From Mesorhizobium sp. B2-4-3 (lineage in GTDB: Bacteria; Pseudomonadota; Alphaproteobacteria; Rhizobiales; Rhizobiaceae): 64,000 bases of DNA. Position 1 is the stretch's first letter; each line of letters begins with the position of its first letter. Location: contig NZ_VFVL01000022.1 in the NCBI RefSeq assembly GCF_006442815.1, positions 34,237 through 98,236 of the forward strand, in the 5' to 3' direction. The position numbers and the translations under genes were made by a program. Under the pieces are notes generated by a model that was not told where the DNA came from, made no database searches, and was given only the letters and a program-made list of their open reading frames with translations. Below, piece after piece: positions 25,060 through 36,252 of this stretch.

Positions 25060-26247
25060 ATGGCTTCGCAGGAAATCCTTCGCGAGGAGCCGAGTCGCGG
25101 CTCCTTCGTCAACGACCCGAGAATACGCGGCCTGTTCTTCCAGACGCTGGTCGTGATCCTCCTCTTCGGCTCGATCTGGTGGATCGTCCACAACGTCATC
25201 GAGAACCTCCAGCGATTGCACATCGCCTCGGGCTTCGGTTTCCTCAAGAGCAGGGCCGGCTTCGACATCTCCGACACGCCGATCGCCTATACGTCCGACT
25301 CGAGCTATTTCCGTGCGTTGGTCGTCGGTTTGCTCAACACGATCATCGTGGCCGTCGCCGGCATCGTGCTTGCCACCATCGTGGGCTTCACCATCGGCAT
25401 CGGACGCCTGTCGCAGAACTGGCTGATCCGCAAGATCTGCGCGGTCTATGTCGAGATATTCCGCAACATCCCGCCGCTGCTGGTCATCTTCTTCTGGTAT
25501 TCGGGCGTGCTCGCCGTGCTGCCGCCGCCGCGCGAGAGCATCCATCTGCCTTTCGGCTCCTTCCTCAACCAGCGCGGCTTCTATTTTCCGCGCGCCGTTT
25601 GGGGCGATGGCTCCTGGCTGATCGGCGTCGCACTGCTGCTCGCCATTGCAATGGCCTGGTTCGTCGTCCATAGGGCGCGACAGCGGCAGAAGGCGACCGG
25701 CCAGCAATTTCCGGTCTTCTGGACATCGGTCGCGCTTATCGTCGGCTTGCCGGTGCTGGCCTTCCTGCTCGGCGGCATGCCGCTCACCTTCGATTTTCCG
25801 AAGCAGTCGACCTTCAACCTGACCGGTGGCTTCTGGGTCAAGCCGGAGTTCCTGTCGCTCTTGCTGGCGCTCTCCTTCTACACAGCGGCCTTCATCGCCG
25901 AGATCGTGCGCGCCGGCATCAGGGGTGTCAGCAAGGGCCAGAGCGAGGCGGCGGGCGCACTCGGCCTCCGCTCCGGTCCGATCCTGCGGTTGGTGGTTAT
26001 TCCGCAGGCAATGCGCATCGTCATCCCGCCGCTCACCAGCCAATACCTCAACCTGACCAAGAACTCCTCGCTGGCGATCGCCATCGGCTATCCCGACCTG
26101 ACCGCGACCGCCGGCACGGTCCTCAATCAGACCGGCCAGGCGGTGGAGGGCGTATTCATCATGATGATCGCCTATCTGGTGCTGAGCCTGGTGACGTCCG
26201 CTGTCATGAACGTCGTCAACGCCAGAATGGCGCTGGTGGAGAGGTAG
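25060..26247 (+). CDS. aapQ: General L-amino acid ABC transporter, permease
   Basis: 395 residues, about eight hydrophobic segments. The HisMQ-type permease domain begins near residue 90, and the EAA loop that contacts the ATPase is at GVSKGQSEAAGALGLRSGPI near residue 290. A long insertion between helices (roughly 150-260) is characteristic of AapQ. ATG at 25060 follows GAGGACGG. Forms the channel with AapM. Confidence 0.95.
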   Translation: MASQEILREEPSRGSFVNDPRIRGLFFQTLVVILLFGSIWWIVHNVIENLQRLHIASGFGFLKSRAGFDISDTPIAYTSDSSYFRALVVGLLNTIIVAVAGIVLATIVGFTIGIGRLSQNWLIRKICAVYVEIFRNIPPLLVIFFWYSGVLAVLPPPRESIHLPFGSFLNQRGFYFPRAVWGDGSWLIGVALLLAIAMAWFVVHRARQRQKATGQQFPVFWTSVALIVGLPVLAFLLGGMPLTFDFPKQSTFNLTGGFWVKPEFLSLLLALSFYTAAFIAEIVRAGIRGVSKGQSEAAGALGLRSGPILRLVVIPQAMRIVIPPLTSQYLNLTKNSSLAIAIGYPDLTATAGTVLNQTGQAVEGVFIMMIAYLVLSLVTSAVMNVVNARMALVER

Positions 26248-26251
26248 GGCC

Positions 26252-27409
26252 ATGCAGGAACACGACATGTCCTGGGTGCGCACCGAGATGGCGCTGGCGC
26301 AGCCGGCGCCGGCTGCGGAACGCGGCGCCTACGCCTGGGTGCGCAAGAACCTGATCGGGTCGGTCGGCGACATCATCCTCACCGTGCTCGGCATCGCCAT
26401 TGTGCTGTGGGTCGTGCCGCAGGTCATCAACTGGGCCTTCATCAATGCCGTGTGGACCGGGCCGGACCGCGCGGTGTGCGCCACCGCCGCGCAAGGCGGC
26501 ATCCAGCCCGAGGGTTGGACGGGCGCCTGCTGGGCCTTCGTCAACGCCAAGTTCGGCCAGTTCATGTTCGGCCGCTATCCGATCGAGGAACGCTGGCGGC
26601 CGATCCTGGTCGCCATCCTGTTCGTGGCGCTCTTGGTGCCGATGCTTATCCCGCGCGTGCCGCGCAAGGGGTTGAACGCCATCCTGCTCTTCGTGGCGTT
26701 GCCGATCGTCGCCTTCTTCCTGCTGGTCGGCGGCATTTTCGGCCTGCCGCTCGTCGAGACGCCACTGTGGGGTGGGCTGCTGGTCACGCTAAGCCTATCC
26801 TTCGTCGGCATTGCCGTGTCGCTGCCTTTGGGCATCGTGTTGGCGCTCGGCCGCCGCTCCAAGATGCCAATCATCAAGATGCTGTGCGTGATCTTCATCG
26901 AGGCGGTGCGCGGCATTCCGCTGATCACGGTGCTGTTCTTCGCCAGCGTCATGCTGCCGCTGTTCCTGCCGGAGGGCGTCAGTTTCGACAAATATCTGCG
27001 GGCGCTGATCGGTGTCTCGCTGTTTGCCGCCGCCTATATGGCGGAAGTGGTGCGCGGCGGTCTTCAAGCGATCCCGAAGGGGCAATATGAAGGCGCCGAC
27101 TCGCTCGGCCTCGGCTACTGGCAGAAGATGAGCCTGATCGTCCTGCCGCAGGCGCTGAAGCTGGTCATTCCAGGCATCGTCAACACCTTCATCGGCATGT
27201 TCAAGGACACCACCCTGGTGCTGATCATCTCGATGTTCGACCTGCTGGGCGTGGTGAAGCAGAACTTCGCCGACCCCAACTGGGCCTCGCCGCAGACCCC
27301 GAAATCCGGCCTGATCTTCGCCGCCTTCATCTTCTGGCTGTTCTGCTTCGGCATGTCGCGCTATTCAATGTACACTGAACGCCGGCTCGACACCGGCTAC
27401 AAACGATAA
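26252..27409 (+). CDS. aapM: General L-amino acid ABC transporter, permease
   Basis: 385 residues, about eight hydrophobic segments, with EAA loop IPKGQYEGADSLGLGYWQK around residue 275. Partner of AapQ. ATG at 26252 is 4 bases after the aapQ stop with GAGAGG before it; an ATG at 26267 also has a fair ribosome-binding site (AGGA). The 5' end carries an Ala/Pro-rich cytoplasmic segment before the first helix. Confidence 0.95.
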   Translation: MQEHDMSWVRTEMALAQPAPAAERGAYAWVRKNLIGSVGDIILTVLGIAIVLWVVPQVINWAFINAVWTGPDRAVCATAAQGGIQPEGWTGACWAFVNAKFGQFMFGRYPIEERWRPILVAILFVALLVPMLIPRVPRKGLNAILLFVALPIVAFFLLVGGIFGLPLVETPLWGGLLVTLSLSFVGIAVSLPLGIVLALGRRSKMPIIKMLCVIFIEAVRGIPLITVLFFASVMLPLFLPEGVSFDKYLRALIGVSLFAAAYMAEVVRGGLQAIPKGQYEGADSLGLGYWQKMSLIVLPQALKLVIPGIVNTFIGMFKDTTLVLIISMFDLLGVVKQNFADPNWASPQTPKSGLIFAAFIFWLFCFGMSRYSMYTERRLDTGYKR

Positions 27410-27423
27410 AAAGGGAACAGCTT

Positions 27424-28227
27424 ATGGCCACCGAAAACGCCGTCAGCGCGGAAGAGATCAAGGTCAACGCCGCCAAGATGCACATCTCCACCACCGATGT
27501 CGCCATCGACATCGTCGGCATGCACAAATGGTATGGCGAGTTCCATGTGCTGAAGGACATCAATCTCAAGGTGATGCGCGGCGAGCGCATCGTCATTTGC
27601 GGTCCGTCCGGCTCCGGCAAGTCGACCATGATCCGCTGCATCAACCGGCTGGAAGAGCACCAGAAGGGCAAGATCATCGTCGACGGCAAGGAGCTCACCA
27701 ACGATCTGAAGAAGATCGACGAGGTGCGCCGCGAGGTCGGCATGGTGTTCCAGCACTTCAACCTGTTCCCGCATCTCACCATCCTGGAGAACTGCACGCT
27801 GGCGCCGATCTGGGTGCGCAAGATGCCGAAGAAGCAGGCCGAGGAGATCGCCATGCATTTCCTCAAGCGCGTCAAGATCCCGGAGCAGGCCAACAAATAT
27901 CCGGGCCAGCTCTCGGGCGGTCAGCAGCAGCGCGTGGCGATCGCGCGCTCGCTGTGCATGAACCCGCGCATCATGCTCTTCGACGAGCCGACCTCGGCGC
28001 TCGATCCGGAGATGATCAAGGAAGTGCTGGAGACGATGGTGGGGCTGGCGGAAGAGGGCATGACGATGCTGTGCGTCACCCACGAGATGGGCTTTGCCCG
28101 CAAGGTCGCCAATCGCGTGATCTTCATGGATCAGGGCCAGATCGTCGAGCAGAACACGCCGGCCGAGTTCTTCGACCATCCGCGCCATGAGCGCACGAAG
28201 CTGTTCCTGTCGCAGATACTGCACTGA
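27424..28227 (+). CDS. aapP: General L-amino acid ABC transporter, ATP-binding protein
   Basis: 267 residues. Walker A GPSGSGKST at ~60-68, Q-loop in VFQHFNLFPHLT, signature LSGGQQQR, Walker B IMLFDEPTSALD, and the H-loop in CVTHEMGFA. Hydrolyses ATP to drive uptake through AapQM. Starts 14 bases after aapM with AAGGGAA as ribosome-binding site. Last gene of the operon; a repeat element of family C follows. Confidence 0.95.
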   Translation: MATENAVSAEEIKVNAAKMHISTTDVAIDIVGMHKWYGEFHVLKDINLKVMRGERIVICGPSGSGKSTMIRCINRLEEHQKGKIIVDGKELTNDLKKIDEVRREVGMVFQHFNLFPHLTILENCTLAPIWVRKMPKKQAEEIAMHFLKRVKIPEQANKYPGQLSGGQQQRVAIARSLCMNPRIMLFDEPTSALDPEMIKEVLETMVGLAEEGMTMLCVTHEMGFARKVANRVIFMDQGQIVEQNTPAEFFDHPRHERTKLFLSQILH

Positions 28228-28275
28228 GGCGGAGCCGTAACAGGCTGCTCGGAGGTTGCTCGAACCACCCCTCGG

Positions 28276-28438
28276 CTTCGTCATTCTAGGGCGGAGCAAG
28301 GAGCGAAGCGACGCGGCGCAGACCCTAGAATCCATGCCGTGACATCGAGGTGTTGCTGCGGTTCAGAATTTTGCACCGTCGCGCCCTACGGCAGGGGTCA
28401 CGGCATGGATCCTCGGGTCAATCCCGAGGATGACGAAG
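28276..28438. repeat. Intergenic palindromic repeat, family C, copy 1
   Basis: Starts CTTCGTCATTCTAGGGCGGA and closes with its inverted partner ending ATGACGAAG. Inside, GCAAGGAGCGAAGCGACG is shared with the copy at 36030-36220, and ATCCATGCCGTGAC pairs with GTCACGGCATGGAT. Likely transcribed into a long hairpin after aapP. Confidence 0.75.
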
Positions 28439-28499
28439 TCACGAACGGCTTCGGCCAATCTCGAAAGCTGCGACAAATGCGGCCGACTTACCGCGCCTG

Positions 28500-29165
28500 A
28501 TGCGAAAATTCCTGCGATATTTGGCAATGCTCGTCGCAGCGGTGGTGCTTGCCGCCGCGCTCGGCACGCTGGTGCCGCGCCCGCTCTGGCCAGCCGCCGC
28601 TGAAGGCGAGGGGACGCGGCACATATTGGTGCTGAGGAACCCGATCCACACCGACATCGCCGTGCCCCTCGATGATGGCGTGCGCCGGCGCTTTGCCTTT
28701 CTCGCCGATGCCGGCCTGCCGATCGAGGCTCCGGAGGCGCGCTACATCGTCTTCGGCTGGGGTGGCCGCGCTTTCTATCTGGAGACGCCGACATGGTCGC
28801 AGTTGAAGCCCGTGCCGGTGCTGAAGGCGCTGACGCTCGACGTCTCGGTGATGCATGTCGATGTCGCCGGCGCGATCAAGGAGCCGCATACCGCCGTCGC
28901 CGGCTTCGACATCGACGAAGCGCATTTTGCGGCGCTGCTCGACCATATCGCGGCGAGTTTTCGGCAGGGGCCGGATGGCCCGATGATGATCGAGAATGCT
29001 GGGTATTCGACCTACGACCGCTTCTATGAGGCCAACGGCCATTTCAACGCCCTGGTCGGCTGCAACACCTGGACCGCTGCGGCACTGCGCACTGCCGGCA
29101 TCCGGACAGGTTGGTGGAACCCGCTGCCGGTATCGCTGGGCTGGTCGTTGCGGTTATTCAATTGA
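28500..29165 (+). CDS. DUF2459/TIGR02117 family protein
   Basis: 221 residues with an N-terminal membrane helix or signal (about 5-25). The family features HTDIAVPL, IVFGWGGRAFYLETPTW and GCNTWTAAALRTAGI are present; a Cys and several His suggest a cysteine-peptidase-like fold, but no activity is established. Members in other bacteria are sometimes linked to urease or PHB loci; no such gene is near here. Single gene between two repeat elements. Confidence 0.8.
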   Translation: MRKFLRYLAMLVAAVVLAAALGTLVPRPLWPAAAEGEGTRHILVLRNPIHTDIAVPLDDGVRRRFAFLADAGLPIEAPEARYIVFGWGGRAFYLETPTWSQLKPVPVLKALTLDVSVMHVDVAGAIKEPHTAVAGFDIDEAHFAALLDHIAASFRQGPDGPMMIENAGYSTYDRFYEANGHFNALVGCNTWTAAALRTAGIRTGWWNPLPVSLGWSLRLFN

Positions 29166-29199
29166 GGGTGGCGCGAGGTCGCAAACGTCGTGTTCCTTC

Positions 29200-29357
29200 G
29201 CGCCCCCCTCTGTCCTGCCGGACATCTCTCCACGAGGGGGGAGATTGGCGGTTTCGCCGTCGGCGCTTCTCCTGCGACGTTGGAGGTTGGCGAAAGCCGC
29301 CGTGACATCTGATCTCCCCCAAGTGGGGTAGATATCCGGCAGGACAGAGGGGGGCGC
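29200..29357. repeat. Intergenic inverted repeat, family B, copy 1
   Basis: Two arms of about 45 bases in inverted order: the left begins GCGCCCCCCTCTGTCCTGCC, the right ends with its reverse complement. An ~65-base centre separates them. The same arms occur at 59302-59461 and, diverged, at 50871-50998. Confidence 0.8.
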
Positions 29358-29393
29358 TGTCCCGCCGCCTATCTTGCTTTCGCACAATCAAGC

Positions 29394-30626
29394 TTACCTC
29401 CTGACAACCTTCCGCTCCTCCCAGCCATACAGCCAGTCCAAGTCCGCGGCGAGCTTCTCCGCCGGCCGCGTCGCCAGCACCAGGTTGCGGGCGATCGCCA
29501 CCGGTCCCTTGGCATGCCAGGCGAGGCGATTGAGCGCGCCGCGTTTCAGCACCTTTTCGACGCGCGGCCGTCTGAGATTCTCCCAAACCGTCAGGCTCTG
29601 CCTTGGATCGCCGGGAAAATCGGCGATCAGATTGGCGAGCATCGAGGCGTCCTCGATCCCCATCGCCGCGCCCTGGGCCGCGAACGGCGTCATGGCATGC
29701 GCGGCGTCGCCGATCAGCGCGATGCCGTCCGGCATCGTCCAGCGGCGCTGCTCGACCGTGTGGATGGGGAACGCCGTCCAGGGGCCGGCGAGCGCAACCA
29801 GCCTCGACAGCGCCGTCGCCGTGCCTCGGATGGCGCCTGAAAGGATCGCAGGGTCCGCATGACCGGACCAGCCTTCGGCGATGCGCTCGCCTTTGGTGAA
29901 GGCCGCAAGGTTGAAGGCGCGGCCCTTGCTCACCGGATAGGCGACCATGTGGAAGCCAGGATGCAGGAAGGTGGTGACGCAGTTTGCGGCGCCGATTTGC
30001 GCAAAGGCCTGGCCGGCGGCGCTTTCCGCAGGGACCGTCGCGCGCCAGGCGAGCTCGCCCGAAAAGCGGCTCGCCGCAAAGCCGACCCTCTTGGCAAGCC
30101 CCGCGCGAAGCGAAGACCAAACACCGTCCGCTCCGACCAGCAGGCCGCCCGTGACATTCGTCGCTTTGCCGTCGATCTCGACCGTCGCGGTCACGCTTTG
30201 CGGGTCGACGGCGATGCCGGTCACGCGCGCGCCGGTGACAAGCTCGATGTCCGGCCGTTGTGCCACTGCAGCCGTCAGCGCCGCCTGCAGGTCGGCGCGA
30301 TGCGCCGCCAGATAGGGCGCGCCCCAGCGCTTTTCTCCGGCTTCCCCAAGCGGCACGCGCGCCAGCTCGCGCAGGCTTCTTGCGTCCTTCAGCACTACCG
30401 CTTGCGGCCGGATCGCGTCGGGCAGCAGGCGGTCGAGCACACCAAGCCGGCGCAGGATGCGGGTCGCGTTGGGGGAAAGCTGGAGGCCGGCGCCGGCCGC
30501 CTCGAGTTGCTTTGCCTGCTCGAACAATTTTACCGGGAAACCGCGCTCGGCAAAGGCGAGCGCCGCCGTCAGCCCGGCAATGCCAGCCCCGGCGATGACG
30601 ATTTGCCGGGACCGTGTTTCAGCCAT
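29394..30626 (-). CDS. FAD-dependent aromatic monooxygenase (salicylate hydroxylase-like)
   Basis: 410 residues. FAD-binding GAGIAGLTAALAFAERG at ~12-28, the aromatic hydroxylase DG motif in LLVGADGVWSSLR (~160), and the second FAD motif GIALIGDAAHAMTPFAAQGA (~285-305). Family members hydroxylate salicylate, hydroxybenzoates or similar compounds with NAD(P)H and oxygen. Substrate cannot be told from sequence. The stop is close to repeat family B. Confidence 0.85.
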   Translation of the reverse strand: MAETRSRQIVIAGAGIAGLTAALAFAERGFPVKLFEQAKQLEAAGAGLQLSPNATRILRRLGVLDRLLPDAIRPQAVVLKDARSLRELARVPLGEAGEKRWGAPYLAAHRADLQAALTAAVAQRPDIELVTGARVTGIAVDPQSVTATVEIDGKATNVTGGLLVGADGVWSSLRAGLAKRVGFAASRFSGELAWRATVPAESAAGQAFAQIGAANCVTTFLHPGFHMVAYPVSKGRAFNLAAFTKGERIAEGWSGHADPAILSGAIRGTATALSRLVALAGPWTAFPIHTVEQRRWTMPDGIALIGDAAHAMTPFAAQGAAMGIEDASMLANLIADFPGDPRQSLTVWENLRRPRVEKVLKRGALNRLAWHAKGPVAIARNLVLATRPAEKLAADLDWLYGWEERKVVRR

Positions 30627-30641
30627 GGTTGGGAAAAAAGG

Positions 30642-30887
30642 TCAGGCGGCCTGGTCGACATAGAGGCAGCCGGCCGGCTGCGTCTCCGTCGCCTTCAGTG
30701 ACGGTGAATAGCGATAGAGCGTCGAGCAGTAGGGGCAGACTTTTTCATTGTCGTCGCCCATGTCGAGGAACACGTGCGGATGGTCGAAAGGCGGGTTTGC
30801 GCCGGTGCACATGAATTCCCTGACGCCGATCTCGATGACCGGATGGCCCGCGTCGTTCTGGAAATGGGGAATGCTACCGCCTGCCAT
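30642..30887 (-). CDS. NDUFS6-type zinc-finger protein (zf-CHCC)
   Basis: 81 residues with the CHCC zinc site: Cys in REFMCTGANPP, His in FDHPHVFLDMGD, then VCPYCSTLY. This matches the alphaproteobacterial homologue of respiratory complex I subunit NDUFS6. Likely structural or assembly role at complex I. ATG at 30887; translation from further upstream would add sequence without family character. Lies 15 bases before the monooxygenase start on the same strand, so they may be co-transcribed. Confidence 0.85.
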   Translation of the reverse strand: MAGGSIPHFQNDAGHPVIEIGVREFMCTGANPPFDHPHVFLDMGDDNEKVCPYCSTLYRYSPSLKATETQPAGCLYVDQAA

Positions 30888-31138
30888 CGTCGTCTCCAAT
30901 TGGGTTCGGCCAGTGGGTGTGACCCGTCTGCATCTGGAGCATAACAGGTCCGTTTGCAAGATCGATGAAATCAAACTGTCGCAAAAGGCTGGCAGAGGAT
31001 AAGTTGAGCCGGTTAAGCGCATGGGGCCGGCACGGATCGATTCCGTGACGATCATGCGTCACAAAGACATGTTAGAGCGTCGCCCAACGGCAATATGCGG
31101 GCGCCTCCTGGGAACGGTTGCGGGTAGAGCGGGAAACC

Positions 31139-33330
<2,192 letters not shown>

Positions 33331-33334
<4 letters not shown>

Positions 33335-34866
33335 TTGCAGTTTCCCAGGGCCGGCTTCAGGACCGGCGGCCGCTGTCGATCATCGACATCGGATCGAACT
33401 CGATCCGCCTTGTCGTCTATGAAGGGCTGGCGCGCTCGCCGACGCTTCTGTTCAACGAGAAGATGCTGGCCGGCCTCGGCCGCGGCATCGTTTCGACGGG
33501 CAAGCTCGACCCCGAGGCGGTGACGCGATCGATGGAGGAATTCCGCCGTTTTCGCGCGCTTTCGGATCAAGCCGGCGCCGAGCATATGTATGTGCTGGCC
33601 ACCGCGGCGGCGCGCGAGGCAGGCAACGGCCCTGATTTCATCCATCGTGCCGAGGACGTTCTGAAGACCGACATCCGCGTGCTCACCGGTCGTCAGGAAG
33701 CCTATTATTCGGCGCTCGGCGTCATTTCCGGCTTCCATCCGGCCAACGGCATCGCCGGCGATCTTGGCGGCGGCAGCCTTGAGCTGATCGACATCAATGG
33801 CGAAGCGATGGGCGACGGCATCACGTTGCCGCTCGGCGGCCTGCGCCTGCAGGACATGGCCAGGAACTCGCTCGTGCAGGCGCAGAAGATCGCGCGCCAG
33901 GAACTGGCGCGGGCGAAGCTTCTGAAGGGCGGGCAGGGCAGGGTTTTCTACGCCGTCGGCGGCACCTGGCGAAACCTTGCCCGGCTGCATATGGAGATGA
34001 ACAACTACCCGCTCGGCGTCATGCATCACTACGAGATATCGGCCGACAGCGCGCAGACTTTCCTAAAGCAGGTCGCCCGCAGCGAGGTCGAGAAGGTGAA
34101 GGGCATCGAGGGCGTCTCCAAGAACCGCCGCTCGCTCCTACCCTACGGCGCCATCGTGCTGCAGGAGATCATGTCTGCCATGCAGCCCTCGAAGATTGTC
34201 GTCTCGGCGCAGGGCGTGCGCGAAGGCTTTCTCTATTCGCTGCTCGACGCCGCCGAGCAGAAGGCCGACCCGCTGATCTCGGCCGCCGAGGAATTGGCGC
34301 TATTGCGCTCGCGCTCGGTGCATCACGCGCATGACCTGGTCGAATGGACCGGCAAGGCGTTCAAGGCCTTCGGCATCGACGAGACGGAGGATGAGGCGCG
34401 CTACCGCCACGCCGCCTGCCTGCTTGCCGACATCGGCTGGCGCGCGCATCCGGAATATCGCGGCCGGCAGTCGCTCAACATCATCGCGCATGCCTCCTTC
34501 ATCGGCGTCGACCATCCGGGCCGCGCCTATCTGGCTTTGGCCAGCGCCTATCGCCATGACGGCGTCTTCAACGACGGCATCGCGCCTGAGATCAAGGCGC
34601 TGGCGCCGCCGCGCATTCTGGAACGCGCCCGCACGCTCGCGGCCATGATGCGCGTGGTCTATTTGCTGACGGCGGCAATGCCGGGCGTGATGCCGAGGGT
34701 GAAATGGGAAAGCCGCGGCAACGGCGCGCTCGCGCTGGTGCTGCCGGCCTCGCTTTCCGACCTCTATGGTGAGCGCCCGGCCGGCCGGCTGGCACAACTC
34801 GCGCGCATCACCAACCGCCGGCTCATGCTGGCGGTCGAGGGCGGGCCGAGCGTTTCGGTGAAATAA
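33331..34866 (+). CDS. ppx: Exopolyphosphatase (Ppx/GppA)
   Basis: 511 residues starting with GTG. The actin-like ATPase fold motifs are present: SIIDIGSNSIRLVVYEG near residue 18, AAREAGNG, and GIAGDLGGGSLELIDI near 140. The C-terminal ~200 residues are the HD-like helical domain (LLADIGWRAHPEYRG). Hydrolyses terminal phosphate from polyphosphate or pppGpp. Overlaps ppk by 4 bases. Confidence 0.95.
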
Positions 34867-34870
34867 CAGA

Positions 34871-35293
34871 TCAGGTGACGTTGGCGCCGATCCCAAAGCC
34901 ACGCCCGTCAGTCGACCATGCGCCGGCGCCAGCCATGGCGAGCGCCAGGAAGCCGCCGGCGATGGCGATGTCCTTCATCAGCATCTGCTGGTGCAGGAAG
35001 GCCAGCGTGGCGTCGTCCGCGCCCTGGCCGTAATGGCCGATGAAACCGGCGGCTACGCTGAAGGCGGCAAGCAGCAGCGCCACGATCCGCGTCTGGAAAC
35101 CGACGAGGATCAACAACCCGGCGATCAACTCGAACAGGCCTGTGCCCCAGGCCGCCAAGGTCGGTAGCGGCAGGCCCAGGCCGGCGAAGTAACTGGTCGT
35201 GCCGGCGATATTGGTGAGCGCCTGGAAGCCCGACGGTACGAACAGCGCGGCCAACAGCAGCCGTGAGACCAGAAGCAACGCGTTGCGAAACAT
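34871..35293 (-). CDS. DoxX-family membrane protein (first paralogue)
   Basis: 140 residues, four transmembrane helices. The DoxX pattern RLLLAALFVPSGFQALT, YFAGLGLPLPTLAAWGTGLFELIAGLLILVGF is clear. ATG at 35293 has GGGAGG 6 bases upstream; TTG at 35299 is an alternative. Role unknown; DoxX proteins are associated with thiosulfate or redox metabolism. A second paralogue follows on the same strand. Confidence 0.85.
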   Translation of the reverse strand: MFRNALLLVSRLLLAALFVPSGFQALTNIAGTTSYFAGLGLPLPTLAAWGTGLFELIAGLLILVGFQTRIVALLLAAFSVAAGFIGHYGQGADDATLAFLHQQMLMKDIAIAGGFLALAMAGAGAWSTDGRGFGIGANVT

Positions 35294-35352
35294 GGCCAAC
35301 CTCCCTTGCCGGCGTATGAGGCCGGCTGCCGGTGCAGTCTACGCCTGCAACG

Positions 35353-35382
35353 AAAAAGCGGCGCGGAAAATTCCGCGCCGCT
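35353..35382 (-). terminator. Terminator after the second DoxX gene
   Basis: 12-bp perfect stem AGCGGCGCGGAA / TTCCGCGCCGCT with a 2-base loop; on the minus strand it is followed by TTTTTC. It separates the two DoxX genes, so they are independent transcription units. Confidence 0.85.
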
Positions 35383-35408
35383 TGCGTTTAAGGCTTGGGA
35401 GGAAAGGC

Positions 35409-35825
35409 TCAGGCGCGCTTGGCGTCGATCGAATAGGCGCCGGCGCCGGACGAGGCGAGCAGGATGAAGCCGCCGGTGATGGCGAGGTTCTTGAGGAACT
35501 GGATCATCTGCATCTGGTCGGCCCAGCCGGTGTGAGCGACCAGCCCGGTGGCGATGGTGAAGATGGCGAGCACCCAGGCGGCGATACGGGTCTGGAAGCC
35601 GACGAGGATGGCAAGGCCGCCGAGCAGCTCGATCAGGCCGACGACGATAGCGGTGACGGTCGGCACCGGCAGGCCGAGGCTGCCGAAATAGCCGGCGGTG
35701 CCGGAAATGGCGGTGAGCTTGCCGAAGCCGGAAAGCAGGAAGATGACGGCGAGCAGAACGCGCCCCAGGAGGATCGTGGTGGAACTATTGGACGCGGTGC
35801 CGGCGACGGAAGAGTTGATGGACAT
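35409..35825 (-). CDS. DoxX-family membrane protein (second paralogue)
   Basis: 138 residues, four helices, with VLLAVIFLLSGFGKLT, YFGSLGLPVPTVTAIVVGLIELLGGLAILVGF. It is clearly related to the neighbouring DoxX gene (34871-35293) over the whole length, so the pair is a tandem duplication. A strong terminator follows it. Confidence 0.85.
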   Translation of the reverse strand: MSINSSVAGTASNSSTTILLGRVLLAVIFLLSGFGKLTAISGTAGYFGSLGLPVPTVTAIVVGLIELLGGLAILVGFQTRIAAWVLAIFTIATGLVAHTGWADQMQMIQFLKNLAITGGFILLASSGAGAYSIDAKRA

Positions 35826-36029
35826 GGCGGTTCTCCGAACGGGTTGAATGGTCCGTCAGATAGACGACGAAGACTGTTCACCAAAGCCGCCTATGTGGCG
35901 ACACATTGTTCACAGGATGGATGTTCCTGACATTCGCGGTCGCGCGCGAAAATCATGTCGGCGGATTGGGTTGGAGAAGCAAATTATGTTGCCGCAAAAT
36001 GCTTTGGAAATTAGCCGAAACGCTCGTCA

Positions 36030-36220
36030 CTTCGTCATCCACGGGCGAAGCAAGGAGCGAAGCGACGCGGCGCAGACCCGAGGATCCATGCCATGACATC
36101 AAAACAGCCGCGGCCACGCAGGTTCTGCTCCGCTGCGTCCTTCGACTCAGGTAACGGCATGGATTCCAGGGGTCTCCGCGACGGAGCTTCGCTCCTGCTT
36201 CGCCCTGTAATGACGACGTC
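36030..36220. repeat. Intergenic palindromic repeat, family C, copy 2
   Basis: Begins CTTCGTCATCCACGGGCGAA and contains GCAAGGAGCGAAGCGACG, GCGCAGACCCGAGGATCCAT as in copy 1 (28276-28438). The right arm ends in a TGACGACG segment. The rest of the 35826-36252 gap shows no gene. Confidence 0.7.
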
Positions 36221-36252
36221 GCGAGGCTATGGCAGCCTGAAGCAACGACCGT

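Noticed and set aside
24883..26283. Long minus-strand open frame opposite aapQ
   Set aside because: Shadow of aapQ, without any recognisable family.
29200..29357. Possible attachment site or IS element
   Set aside because: No transposase or integrase and no flanking duplication visible; it matches other intergenic repeats in the window.
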